A DNA stretch of 64,000 nucleotides from the NCBI GenBank assembly GCA_032158295.1, contig CM063251.1, positions 14,335,757 through 14,399,756 of the forward strand. Direction: 5' to 3'. Every line of letters begins with the position of its first letter. The first letter of the stretch is position 1. This stretch comes from Pycnopodia helianthoides (Eukaryota; Echinodermata; Asteroidea; Forcipulatida; Asteriidae). The notes below the pieces were generated by a model. It was not told where the DNA came from. It did no database searches and worked only from the letters and a program-made list of their open reading frames with translations. This document shows positions 33,501 to 45,214 of the stretch, piece by piece. Position numbers and translations under genes: made by a program.

Positions 33501-36500
33501 TCGGGTATTGACCCCGCCCATAAGAATGGCTCCAGAATGGGGGATTCAATAATCAACAAGCCCATTTTGGGTAAATGCAAGCAACCATATTTCAACACTC
33601 GCAAAAAAACTATGACTATCCATTACGCATGTGGGCCTAACACAATATTTAAAGTAGGTCGATGTTTCGGAAACTCCAATTCTAGTTTCTGTTTTCTTTT
33701 TTCAATCAGAAAGAGTGCATGCCCATTTTGGGTAAGTGACTAAGTCAATAAACTTGGCCAGTGATACGATCTGCACCAAACGGTGCTAAGTAAGCAAAGT
33801 GAGTCAGATTGAATCATTGGTGTCAACACATTGACCTGATTCTCGAGTCAATCAGACTCGGAGAGGGTCTGACACACACGGATTTGTCGTCTTATTTTGA
33901 ACCATTCAAGGAATGATGGTTAAAGGAAGGGTATACCTTTGGTAATTACCCAACAGTTAAAAAATAAAAATGTATTTTGTAAAAAGCACTGGAGAGGTGC
34001 TGATTATTATATGCAGTTTTTGATGCAGTTTTAGAGAAAGAGATAATTTTTCACTCCCAGAAATTGAATCTGAGAAAGGCTTCATGTTAGCAAAACATTC
34101 AATCATGGTGTTGTGACCGAATTCAAAATTTGTGCAAACTTTTAATTTAACAAATTCATCCCGTGATCGGTTGCTTTGTTTCCAACAAATTCAACACTAT
34201 TTGTGGATATTTGTGCAACATTGATAAAACTGTCGCTATCTGTTTTTGTTTTGCACTTATGGCTTCCCATAGTTTTCCAACCTTGGTTGCAAAAAAAAAA
34301 CTCCGGCTGTGGCGTTACAATATAAAGGTCTATACCTTAAATGAAAGCTTATAACTTTCTCGGATTTATAGAAATAGGGAATGTTTTTCCCAATCTTTAC
34401 AAAAGCAAAAGCAAAACAGAATTATAAAATGTTGCTGCAGGCAGCTCCAACCATGAAATACAATACACCCACAAAACGCTCGGGTCAGAAGTGATCCGGA
34501 TTCCGGATCCCAGGGGGCCTGACAAATTTCCACGTCAGGTGGACCCAGAAAGTGGTTTTAAAAATGGGGTCCAGGCTAAAACGGAATCCGGAACTTGGTC
34601 AATTCTAGTATCCGGAAGTTTTTATAGAGTGCAGGGCACACCTGAATCTTATACTCTCCCTGGTTAGTTCAAAAGGCAACCACAAGTGAAGCCGGCCAAG
34701 GAAAACAACCTATCCCCCCATTCCCAATTCACAAAATTTTCATGATTTAAATAGCACTACATACAGACTTTATTTGTTACATCATTTCCAAAGGTATCGC
34801 ATTGGTTTACTGTTGGAACCAATAATAGAATAGTAGCTCCGGATATGAATGGCGGGAGACTTCAGGAAAGCTATTCATTTAGATCCCCGGACCCTACTGC
34901 TATTTTCTGTTATAAACTCCCTCGGTGCTTCTATATTTAACTTTTTTACCCTAGCAAGTTGACAGGAAACTCTGGGCCCAGGCATTAACGGGTGTGTACT
35001 CAACTTAGTAACAATCACTCCCTCGAATAAAAAGGTGAACTTTTCGCCAAATGAGAGAAAACAAATCGTCTTTCGCGAGTTTCTGTATAGGATGCCAGCG
35101 GTTCAAGTCAAAGAACTGCGGCATGGTATCCATAGTGTGCTGGAACGGCGCTTCAGAACGCCATACAGAGAGCAATTGCCTCAATTCCCAAACGAGCATC
35201 CTATAGACCATAATGCGCAAGAGCCCAACCTCGTCCCCATTGTTAAATGTTAACCTTTGTCAAAACAGCCGGCCGGTAACCAATGTACAAACAGAATATT
35301 AAATCTGGTACCGGACCACGAGACCATGACGAAGATGTGAATTTCGAAAAGCAGCCAGACTATTCTAATTTGCATACATATCCAAAAATGTTGGATTTGC
35401 AAATGATCCAACACCAGGGTGAGAGAGCGGTCAACCTCCTACTGCTCGACACACCCTGGGGACGAGGTTGCACGAGAGCCATCTTAAAAAATATACCGCC
35501 ATGTGTATTGGGAAACCGAGTACAGTTAAAAAATAAACATGAACGCCATGCTGTAGTTTACATGTAACCATAACAAGCCAGGATGTGTGCGCCATTACTT
35601 AAAAACCAGCGGGCCACCATGGTTGCCGGTGTTGTTTGGACTCGGCTTTCACCCAGAATCCTTTGCGCGCCGATCATGCGCATTGGGACATGCATCAGGC
35701 GCGGTTCCACGGGGAGAAGGGGGGGGGGCTATAAGGGGGACTTCAGCCCCCAAAACATTAGTCTAGCCCCCAACAAAATGCAAGGGAAAAAAAGAAGAAG
35801 AAGAAGATACACGGCTGGAAAATACTGGGTCTTCATTACAAATTCAAATGAATAGATTTATACGGCATTGTCACGTATAGTCTAGGCCCAGACTTCATGT
35901 ACGGTTAAATGTTTTCCCGACTCATTTAATATTTCACGTTGGACAAGCGCGGTTCTTAAAATGTGCGGTTTCCGCCGGCGCTTCCGCCTCGTTTTGTTTT
36001 GTACTACATGAACATGAAACAAATCTCAGTTTTGAATCAAAATTTGCTCGCAACTGCATCATGGAATGTGATTATTGTAACTTTCTACTTATTACGTGCC
36101 AAATACATGAACATGCGCTGTATATATATATATATAAATAGGTTGCTTTACGGCTCCCCAAATTAAATAGCAGCAGCGAAAGTCAAAGGGTGACGTCACG
36201 TGCGAATTCAAGGGTCTTGGCCCCCCCACCCCCCAAAAAAAACAGAAAACACGAAACATAAATATCAACAACAACAAAACAAACAAAAATCAAAAACAAA
36301 ACACAACCTACCACAACACCTTGAAAAAAACTCAGTATTGTTTCAAACTGTGTACATACATCGATAAGGGGCCAACCCTTAACAACTCTAACAATAGACT
36401 GGCTACCGGTACAGTTTGGTACTTACCAAGAAATTATAGCACGTTGTTGACGGTAGATCTTCCACAATGCAACAGCAACCACCACAATCAAAACAATCAG

Positions 36501-36550
36501 AGCGAAAGAGTTAAGAGTGGACGCCGCCAAGATATATACGCCCTTAGGAT
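29599..36550 (-). CDS. Second receptor-like protein, 3' part (membrane exon to stop)
   Basis: Three minus-strand exons join in phase: 36427-36550 (membrane helix), 31472-31527 (juxtamembrane) and 29599-30581 (tail, stop TAG at 29601-29599), giving 387 residues from the membrane exon onward. The helix is followed by WKIYRQQR, a positive cytoplasmic flank. The tail has tyrosines in TYAPI, NEYAMTL, FYFQL, NEYEHV, GGYSKL and GYDRI. Phases 1-2-1 match those of the plus-strand gene, and NPFYFQL...ADDD lines up with DPHYFKL...ADDD there; GYDRI near the end lines up with KYDRI. This points to paralogy and a tail-to-tail pair. The upstream exon must end in phase 1 and was not found. Family not recognised. 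Confidence 0.65.
30582..31471 (-). other. Short intron of the second receptor-like gene
   Basis: 890 bp, with poly-T runs (30951-30980); no feature recognised. Confidence 0.5.
31472..31527 (-). CDS. Second receptor-like gene, juxtamembrane exon
   Basis: Acceptor TTTTCATCAG and donor GCAGAG/GTGAGT bound 56 nt (phase 2 to phase 1) encoding ILDVDKEAGNGRFNFERR. Both split codons close properly (Trp upstream, Gly downstream). Confidence 0.7.
32480..32523 (+). repeat. CAC/CAT trinucleotide run
   Basis: Consecutive CATCACCACCATCACCACC units following a poly-C tract. Confidence 0.85.
35227..35468. mobile_element. AACCTCGTCCCC-ended element
   Basis: AACCTCGTCCCC at the left is inverted as GGGGACGAGGTT at the right, about 240 bp apart. 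No target duplication could be recognised. Confidence 0.4.
36427..36550 (-). CDS. Second receptor-like gene, membrane-helix exon
   Basis: Acceptor TTCTGTATTTGCAATAG and donor TTTCTTG/GTAAGT bound 124 nt (phase 1 to phase 2). The product runs PKGVYILAASTLNSF, then a helix ALIVLIVVVAVALW, then KIYRQQR. The Trp codon is completed across the next intron. Confidence 0.75.
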
Positions 36551-36667
36551 CTATTGCAAATACAGAATTTTAATTAGATATGATATTGTACTTCATGTAG
36601 GCCTACCGCATTTTAAATATCTCCCCCTTAAAATCCATGACTTACTGCAGTAATCTTAGGAAGCGTA

Positions 36668-37071
36668 GGGCCACCACATGAACGGAAAAAATAATTCCGC
36701 CCTTATCGTGTACGTACACGCTAAGTCCAGAATTATCGTGTACGTATATGATAGTTATCGTGTACGTACATGATAGTTATCGTGTACGTACATGATAGTT
36801 ATCGTGTACGTACATGATAGTTATCGTGTACGTACATGGTAGTTATCGTGTACGTACATGATAGTTATCGTGTACGTAAATGATAGTTATCGTGTACGTA
36901 CATGATAGTTATCGTGTACGTACATGATAGTTATCGTGTACGTACATGATAGTTATCGTGTACGTACATGATAGTTATCGTGTACGTACATGATAGTTAT
37001 CGTGTACGTACATGATAGTTATCGTGTACGTACACAATAAGAGCGGATTTTTTTTCTTCATGTGGCGGCAC
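36668..37071. mobile_element. TA-flanked element carrying a 22-bp tandem array
   Basis: The left end GGGCCACCACATGAACGG and right end TTCATGTGGCGGCAC are inverted copies, flanked by TA on both sides (36666-36667, 37072-37073), as in Tc1/mariner-type insertions. The inverted repeats continue to CCGCCCTTATCGTGTACGTA and its partner. Between them lies the tandem array 36732-37040. Confidence 0.75.
36732..37040 (+). repeat. Minisatellite, 22-bp unit, about 13 copies
   Basis: Units begin TTATCGTGTACGTACATGAT and repeat every 22 bp with rare substitutions. Each unit contains the 10-bp palindrome TGTACGTACA. There are no unique spacers, so this is not a CRISPR-like array. Confidence 0.95.
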
Positions 37072-38458
37072 TAAGCTTCCGTCAAAACAAAATCCTTGAG
37101 TTTTTTCTTTTCTTCATGAAAATATAACTGACAGCATTCTGCATAATCAATTATAACTGTGACGAGTGATCGCCACCACTTCTTTCTATTTACCAACCAA
37201 TAAAGACATACTGAACAACTATGCACCATAGGCCGTATGATTAGGTTTGATACCTCCATTGTACAATGAATAGCAATACTTAGAACTAAACAAGGCAATG
37301 TAAATTATATGTGGGTCGGTTGTCCGTTGCGCCACCGAGTCATCTCTTTTAAAGTCGGGGTGTACTTTTGATAATTACTCCATAAGTTAATGACCATAAA
37401 CACTTACTCGGTGAAGAACACTGAAGAGCTATTGATGTTCTAAAACATTATTAGAAACGGCACTATTTGAAGTAAATGTAGTTTTAGAGAAAGAGGTAAG
37501 TTTTCACCCAATAATTTGAATCTGAGAAAAGCCTTTCCAAGGCATTTGAAAGCACACAATTCTATGCAACAAAGGTGTTTTTTCTTTCGTTATTTTCTTG
37601 CAACTTCGATGACCGATTGGGCCCAAGTTTTCAAAGGTTTCTTATTTTAGGCAAAATAAAAAATAAAACATGTGTAGCGTCCTGCCTTTTTGAAAAAGAG
37701 GAGGAGGCGGGCCATTAATATTATTTTTTTTTTAAATGGCCCCCGACACATTTTTCAAGACAACCGGCCGGGCTTTTTTTGAAAGATGGTTGCCAGCTTT
37801 TTTCTGTTTGTTTTTTCTATGTGCTATAGTCAAAAATACGATGTTTACGTTTTTTAGAATCATTTTTTGTTGTAAGAGATCGTAAAAATGGATCCTTAAA
37901 AAAGAAAGAAAAAAATGAGGCGACCTCTAAAAAGGAAGCGGGCGGGTACGCTAAACATGTTTTTATTATTTTATTTATTTATTTATTTATTTTTTTTTTG
38001 GGGGGGGGCCTTATGTATACGTTGGGATACACAAAGTGAGGATACTGCTGGTCTTTGACGATTACCAGCCTGTTTGACCTCAACAAGCTTTGTAAGGATA
38101 ACAAATCTTTAAAATGAAACGTGCACTCCCTTGAAGCAATATTAGCACAAAGGAAAAAATGAGCTAAAAGTTAAAGCTTAATTTGCATATATACAGCTTT
38201 TGAACTAAGTTCCGTTAAACCACAATTTAATTCGAGAAGCTGCAGCATTAATTTTGTTTGGGGGAAACGCACCGTGACTAATAAAGATGAACCAATCTCA
38301 CTGTGAAGCATAACAAATGATTGCCTGCTGAAAAGCAGTAAGCAGCAAACAACAAACATTACAGTATGTTAGTCTGGTAACCGGCTTCCTTTTAGCAAAG
38401 GCGTTGTGCTGTGAAATTGCTGCTAAAATGAAGCATACAGGTGATGCAGCTGCTATCA

Positions 38459-38653
38459 GGGCCCAATTTCATAGAGCCGCCGTTAAGCAGAAAATATTGC
38501 TTAACGATTGCCTGCTAAGCAGAAATGAGCAGGATACCAGTCACAAATTGTACATGTGGTATGGTAGTTTGGCTGGTAACCTTATTCTGCTAAGCATAAT
38601 TTTGTTGTGCTTAGCTACTTTTTATGCTTAAGCAGCTCTATGAAATTGGGCCC
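38459..38653. mobile_element. GGGCCCAATTTCATAGAGC MITE, family H copy 1
   Basis: GGGCCCAATTTCATAGAGC at the left pairs with GCTCTATGAAATTGGGCCC at the right; the interior carries several GCTTAGCA/TGCTAAGC motifs. Confidence 0.8.
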
Positions 38654-39230
38654 AGATGCGTGCTTCGAGCAGAATAGTGATCAAAACAATGTCTGCTAAG
38701 CACAAATAAGCGGGAAACCAGTCACGGACAGTACATAACATGGTATTTTGGCTGGTAAACTTCAGCAGATCTGTAAAATTAGCCCCTTTTATCTCTTCAA
38801 ACTTCGAAAACTGGGTCCAAATAAATACGAAACAGAATCTGAGGGGACTGCTATTTTGGGACCAGGCTGACTAAGGTTCCAAGATCAACATGACACTAAG
38901 TCTTATGAGTAGGAGAGCCCTTTTACTGACCCGGATCTTGAGTCAGCTTGACCCAGAAAATGGGTCATGCTGTCCCGGAAATGAGTCTGGCCCCCCTGGG
39001 CCCCCAGATCACGGTCAAATCTGACCCAGAAGTTTTACAGAGGTGCTCACAGAATACGTGCGTGCATTAACATTTGACACGTTTGTGAACACGTAAAGTT
39101 CGGGTGGATTTTTAAATCAGACTGCTTTCAATGAAGCTTTGATTTGTTGGACGTCAGATGAAAAAAAAAAAAAAAAGCAGGACGTCAGATGAAAAAAAAG
39201 CAAGTGCAGAGGTAAAATATACGAAAGCTC

Positions 39231-39481
39231 ATTAGAGCCAACAACAAATATATGTTGATCTGTTATTACGGAATTCACAATCCGCGTTTACGGATTACGG
39301 ATTCATAATCCGGATTCATGATCCGTTGTTGCGGATTCACAATGCGTTATTAAGGATTTACAAACTGTTATTATACGGATTTACAATCCATTATTTGCGG
39401 ATTCACAATTGCGAATCCGTAAAATTGGATTGTGAATCAATAATAACGAAAGTGAACGTAATTTATTTGTTGGCGCTATAA
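39231..39481. mobile_element. Element with degenerate CGGATT repeats
   Basis: TTAGAGCCAACAACAAATA at the left pairs with TATTTGTTGGCGCTATAA at the right. Inside are about seven imperfect units built from GGATTCACAATCCG-like sequence in both orientations. Confidence 0.6.
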
Positions 39482-39790
39482 AAACTGGCCATTCGTAACG
39501 AAAAAAGAGGGGAAAAAAGATGAATGGCATAAATATGATGTCGAACCTTGCTATTGAAAGTGAATATGACTAAAGCAGTCCCTGCTCGGGTGGGATCATA
39601 TGAAACCAAGAAGCATGTGATGTTTTATGACAGAGGTGGAAACACAATTCAGATTGAGGTAATATCTCAATATCGGTGTTTGAGCAAACACCCTTATACC
39701 CATATCCTGTATGTAAGATAATGTGTCACCACGCCCAAAGGTTTTTCGCAGCTTCCGGCCCCCAAGCTGGCGCACGTTTGTGTGTAATTT

Positions 39791-40183
39791 TTAAAGAACA
39801 TTACAGAATTGGTAAGAAAAAAACTTGTAAAATATACTTTTTGATCACAGATTTACATAAAACTTACACGGTCTAATGAGGATGAGAGTAGAAAACATCC
39901 CTCGAAATATTTCTGTCTGAAATGCCATATTTGATGAGAAATGAATAAACTAATTTTCCGATTGGAGTTTATCGCTCAGTGAGCGTTTTATTCATTTGTT
40001 GAATCTATATGATTTCATGCAAATGTGTAATCGGTTTTCACTATTTTCTCGTGACCCAGATGGCCGATCGATCTCAAACTTCTACAGGTTTGTCAGTTTA
40101 TATATACGGTGGATTACATAAAGTGCTTACACTGCCAGCAACTGTTTTGTTAGCAAAAAAACAATTCTATAATGTTCCTTTAA
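39791..40183 (-). mobile_element. TTAAAGGAACAT MITE, family E copy 2
   Basis: Inverted relative to 12089-12482; ends TTAAAGAACATTACAGAATT and ATAATGTTCCTTTAA. Confidence 0.8.
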
Positions 40184-40565
40184 CTCATAGATTTCATAAT
40201 CCAAAAACATTTCTTCCATGACAGAAACTTTTAAATCTGGAAGACCTAAATCTTTGAAGGACGCATATTTTAAAGTCAAGTACAAGTATCAAACTCGTCT
40301 TGCATATTCATCGAAGAAACACGATTAGCTCAATGCAACTCCAATTGGCTTCTTGTAATCAGATTGGTCAGTGTGTGTGTGAAATGGGCGTGGCTTGCAA
40401 AGGAATTGTGTCAAACGTACGCACAGGATACAACATGTTAGTATCAACTAAATATTTGTATTATATACCATATAAATATGTACGAAAAGTAAATATTTTG
40501 AATAAGAATTAAATAATAGTTAGGCCCCTAAGTGTTTTTTTCGAAGCCGCTCAGTAGCGTATCCG

Positions 40566-40750
40566 GGTTCCATTTTCACAGAGCTGATTAAGCCAAAGCA
40601 AAGAGATAAGTTACAATTGTGCCCACCAGAATAGGGTTGCCATCGAAAATACCGTGTCACATGTGCGATCTGTGACTGGTGTTCTGCTAATTTTTTGCTC
40701 AGCAGAAAATTGTTTAGCAGTGCTTAATCAGCTCAACGAAACTGGGCCCA
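40566..40750. mobile_element. Family H MITE, diverged copy
   Basis: CATTTTCACAGAGCTGATTAAGC and AATCAGCTCAACGAAACTGG are inverted; the interior shares GTGACTGGTGTTCTGCTAAT with 42370-42549. Confidence 0.6.
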
Positions 40751-41511
40751 GGTTAGTATTTGTGAGTATAAAGCGGGCTTACATATGGGTCCTTGTGGGG
40801 GTCCCAAAAAAGTATTAGAACTTGGACCCCACAGAGGGTTTATTCAGAAAAAGGGACAACAATAGCAGGACCACACAGGACACCATCTGTCAGGAATGTG
40901 TGTGTGCATGTCTACCCGTTGAAACCGAGGACTTTAACAAAAGGGATACGGGTGTTTTGACAGAGCGAGGACGTCCTCGCTTCGCTTTCGTGTACAAAAA
41001 CAATGGGGACGTCGATAAAAAAGATTGCGTGTGTGTGGGGGGGGGGTGGTTGTAGTGACATTCAAATGGAGGACTTATAACAAAAGGAACAAAAAGGTCC
41101 ACGATTGCTAGATAAACAATAGGGTCCATGTTTGTAAGGACAAAACAAAAATAACAAAGGGGGTCCACGATCGGGATCATTACACACTTGTGGGGGAGAC
41201 ACCCTGGATCTGCCAGTGGCTAAGAGGACTATAGACATTGAAGGAAAATGTATAATTGCTGATGTTATTAATTTGACATAAATTATGAGTGGGTTTTGGT
41301 AAATGCTGACATCCAGACAAAGGCTTCAACCTTCATCAAGCCAATGGCATGCACGCAACATCAGGTGACCCTAGGTCAACATGGTAAATAAAATGATGAC
41401 GCCTATAAAAAAATGTTTTTATACTATATACTAACCCAAGCAATTTTAAGTATGCCTTATTTGTTTTGTTTTTAATTCAAGCGACTGAGTAATAAGAAAG
41501 AAGTTACTCAC

Positions 41512-41562
41512 CCCCCAAACAATCGCTGCGAAGAAAAGAAACAACAAACACGTTTTTGTCAT
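41512..41562 (-). CDS. Orphan signal-peptide exon, possible start of second receptor-like gene
   Basis: ATG at 41562-41560 begins MTKTCLLFLFFAAIVWG, a typical signal peptide, followed by a strong donor (GGGGG/GTGAGTAA) in phase 0. It lies 5 kb upstream of the membrane exon at 36427-36550 on the same strand. Direct joining would not work (phase 0 against 1), so at least one exon lies between, or it belongs to another gene. Confidence 0.4.
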
Positions 41563-42369
41563 AGTATATAGCCTAAAACACAAGCAATAACATCTGCAGT
41601 TCATTCGATGAAGTCATGAGCCCTACACTAAGCATCATGCGCTAAGTCGGACATGCATTTATTTGTATTTTTGTTGTGGAGGTCTCGGAGAATTACTAGG
41701 CCTAGATTATAAACCCGGGGAGAAGGGGGGGGGGTGATGATATCAAAAATAATACTGCCCACATTCACGGTACATTTTATGGGGTACAAGTCTATGCACC
41801 CCTTTTTCTGGGGGCACTTCTGGCCAATTAAAGTTGCAGTTTTCATTTACATTTTTGTGGCGCTTTTGTTGTACCGTTTTCTATTTTTATACGATAATCT
41901 GACATTGAGGTTTAACAATCATTGTTTGTACGTAAAAATAGACAAACGGCTGGAAACATTGTATCACCGCTTACGGTATAAAATGTAACACTTGATTACA
42001 GTTAGCTTTTTTAATCTCAAAGGTCCAAATTTCAAGTGGGGGTACCCGCGGGGCACGGCCGTCAATCAGGTGCCCCGCCCCTCCCCCAAATCTACTCGCA
42101 TAAACGTTATCTCGTGAAAACAGACTGGAGTCCGGGGATTTTAGTTTCAAACAAGACTAACTCAATGGGTTTATGTGATAGCTGTCATTTAGTGTACCGT
42201 ACTTCTTCTAGACTCTCTGCCTATAACAAAATACACATTACCCCTATAAGTTTTAAAAAGCAAACATTGACGACAATATTGATTATAGGTCCACATCAGG
42301 AAAGAGCCACACAATCATGAACACATTTATAGTTCAAGTCAAAGAAAAAGCAACCTTTGATAAGGGCCT

Positions 42370-42549
42370 GGGTCCAATTTCATAGAGCTGCTTAAGCACC
42401 TAAAGTAGCTAAGCCCAACAAAATTATGCCTTCCAGAATAAGGTTACCGGCCATGTACAATTTGTGACTGGTATTCTGCTGATTTCTGCTCAGCAGAAAA
42501 TTGTTGAGCAATATTTTCTGCTTAAGCAGCTTTATGAAATTGTGCCTGG
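42370..42549. mobile_element. Family H MITE, copy 2
   Basis: GGTCCAATTTCATAGAGCTG at the left pairs with GCAGCTTTATGAAATTGTGCC at the right; the interior is inverted relative to 38459-38653. Confidence 0.75.
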
Positions 42550-43287
42550 TGCGTGACTCATGATGAAGTCAGTTTTCTACCTCCATGGTTTACCATTATA
42601 AACTTCCTTTCAGCGTATCTCAGGCGCCCTCGGTTTACATTCGCTTCCTAGTATTGTTATCACAATAATCAAAGTTTGATAAAAATGCACATTCCACAGC
42701 TGAATAACCTTTGATCAGACTTCCATCTTTCGCACAGCCACTTTTTTTTTTCCTTTTGGCCCATGTTTATAATACCATAGCATGAGGTGCATAAAAAAGA
42801 AACCAGACAATACCTCAACTTTGTTAGAGACATGCATTGCATAATTATAGTGGGACGTTGGGAAGGTTTTGATCCGGGAGATTTCAGAGTGTACACATCC
42901 AATCATCGCAATTAGCGCCAGTGAAACGATGAATACAGGACACCGTGAGAAGAAAATGTTCAGCGTTAATAAACCCCACGCAATCAGGCATAGGAAACTC
43001 ACGCAAAGGTATAGGGACTGAACAACTAATCCACATGCAAGGCTCCGGTCTGAGGCGGGACTCGAACTGGGGTTCTCATAAACAACCGAGCCAACCTAAC
43101 TTTAACGCTAGCCCACCGTTTTCAATGAACATGACTGTGTGGGGTTTACGAATCGTTTCCGATGGGAAACCACTGATATCTGAATCACTGTTCAAATTGG
43201 GCAAACACCCCCCCCCCCCCCGCCTCCCAGCCGCAGGTCAGTGTGTCCCCATTTTGGATACAGTTTTGGTGACAATAACGCCCCACT

Positions 43288-43664
43288 TTCAAGGCACTGG
43301 ACACTATTGGTAATTACTCAAAATAGTTGTTAGCATAAAAACTTACTTGGTAACGAGCAATGGAGAGCTGTTGATAGTATAAAACATTGTGAGAAACGGC
43401 TCCCTCTGAAGTAACGTAGTTTTTGAGAAAGAAGTAAAATATTTGAATTGATTTTGGGACCTCACGCGTGAGGTCTCGAAATCAAGCATCTGAAAGCACA
43501 CAACTTCGTGTGACAAGGGTGTTTTTTCTTCCATTATTATCTCGCAACTTCGACGACCAATTGAGTTCAAATTTTTACAGGTTTGTTATTGTGTGCATAT
43601 GTTGAGATACACCAAGTTAGAAGACTGGTCTTTGACAATTACCAAAGGTGTCCCGTGTCTTTAA
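43288..43664. mobile_element. TTAA-ended MITE, family C copy 2
   Basis: It starts TTCAAGGCACTGGACACTAT and ends GGTGTCCCGTGTCTTTAA. The interior matches 21279-21665 in reverse orientation, including GACCTCACGCGTGAGGTC at the centre. Confidence 0.8.
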
Positions 43665-45076
43665 ATAGCAAGCCCAAAGCTTCCTCCTTTCACGAGCCGT
43701 GAAGAGTGAAAGCTCACTTTACACAACCTGAGAAAATGGTTTACTCATCCGGTTTCCGGCCCGATTCTGGTGAAGTCAAAATAATGCATGCGACATGCAT
43801 TTCGGTTTTAATGGAGACAATAAAACTCAACAAAAGCATTGTGAGGTTACTTTATAATTGTACTGTTCTTGTAAAAGTCGCCACATAAAGTGAACTCAGT
43901 TCGGAGACTCAGTCGTCGCCCCCCTTTTAATGTTGCTGTTAAATTCACACTTGATCAATCCCAATGTATTTTTTACTTCAACTCACCATGGAGGTAGAAA
44001 CTCACCAACCGGTGGAAAAGATCAACCAACCGGTCACAGTTAAGTTACAGGATTGATAGAGCTGACAAAATAGTCACACAGGCAGTGTTTATGTTTTGTG
44101 TGACCAACCGTAGGCCTACCATTCACATGAAATATTACAAACCTAGGCCTATGAATATTTTGGCTTAATCCGTTGTGATTAAAGGAGAAAATAGTGAACA
44201 ACCATGTACAATGTTCAGCATGTAAAACACATTGCTCTTAATTTGGGTTCATACAACCGAAATCGGCTGTTGCGTTTTCTCCATCTGTTAGACTTCATTT
44301 CAGAAGAGAATGATATTTAACAGAGAAAGTGGGTGACGAACTTCATAATCGGTGAGCTTCTAGAATATAATGCAATTATGTTTTAATCCTTACCAATCCT
44401 GTATAAAGCCTTTTAGAAATACACATATTTGAGTTGGGTGTGACGGTTGGGTCGGGATGGTTGGATATTGTTCGTGAGAAGTTTACTATAATCCATTATT
44501 TCGGTTGAGTTTGGTACTCACCTCATGGTTACGTCGTTATGAATCTGACGAGGCTTGGTAAAGTCAATCAATGCGTGCAGCCTTCGTTAACAGCTCGAGT
44601 AATACGCCACTACTTATAAATCTATACCCATTCAACTCCAGCGGTTGTTCTGAACACATCGAGAATTCACTTCTACATAATATAATGCCGAAATTGTTTC
44701 GCTTTCTATCCCGTGATGGTTAGAATGCAGGTCTCTGCTGGGTATAGCTGTTGTTTTCCTATACGCACAACAACCTCGAACACTTACTGCAGCTATTAAA
44801 AAATAACAATATTCAGGTTCCGTTTTCGATTCATTGCTGGTTTGAAGAGTACAAACCGCTTCTCAGTGACAATAACATAATACGCCAACCCAATGCCATG
44901 ACACACAATGAAGTCAACGGTACAATACGAGGTACAACAGGTAATGGATGTGTGGCTGCATTTCCAGCGAGTGTCCCCACCAAAATCGGGTATTCCCCTA
45001 TGATTTACCTACACGTAAAAAATCCCATTACCAAAAATACACTGCCGAAGTAGGGGGTAGGCCTACATGGGCACTT

Positions 45077-45214
45077 TTCGAAACCAACGGCTTGGGCTTG
45101 GGCTCCGGCTTTGGCTCCGTCCGCCTGATTGAAGTCCAGTAACGAAGGCACACGTCTTCTAAATAACTGACGGAGCCTAAAGACGGAGCCCGAGACCAAG
45201 CCGTGGTTTCGAAA
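45077..45214. repeat. Palindrome with GGCTTGGGCTCCGG-type arms
   Basis: TTTTCGAAACCAACGGCTTG pairs with CAAGCCGTGGTTTCGAAAA; further GGCTTCGGCTTGGGCT blocks follow to 45360. Open frames here are repeat-derived. Confidence 0.6.

Larger units (their letters stand above)
31528..36426 (-). other. Intron of the second receptor-like gene (4.9 kb)
   Basis: It holds a CACCAT/CACCAC run (32480-32523), pyrimidine-rich tracts (32938-33030), a worn TTAAAGG element (33920-34341), a GACCCGG-type repeat (34495-34625), and an element bounded by AACCTCGTCCCC (35227-35238) and GGGGACGAGGTT (35457-35468). Open frames near 35035-35567 fall in that element or have no splice support. Confidence 0.45.
36551..41511 (-). 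other. Presumed intron(s) upstream of the membrane exon
   Basis: The missing ectodomain should lie here or beyond, but no good exon was found. It holds the 22-bp array element (36668-37071), a worn TTAAAGG element (37348-37640), MITEs at 38459-38653, 39231-39481, 39791-40183 and 40566-40750, and poly-A and poly-G runs. Confidence 0.4.

Noticed and set aside
35035..35567. Plus-strand frames of 72 and 94 codons
   Set aside because: The second overlaps an AACCTCGTCCCC-ended element and neither has splice or family support.
36732..37040. Regular direct repeats resembling a CRISPR array
   Set aside because: Units are contiguous 22-mers with no unique spacers, in an animal genome and inside a TA-flanked element.
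42715..43002. Hydrophobic minus-strand open frame as a membrane protein
   Set aside because: No ATG at a sensible place, no acceptor with a good tract and no partner exon; kept only as a note in the regional entry.
43040..43110. tRNA-like B box on the minus strand (AGTTCGAGTCCCGCC)
   Set aside because: No complete cloverleaf; at best a worn tRNA-derived repeat.
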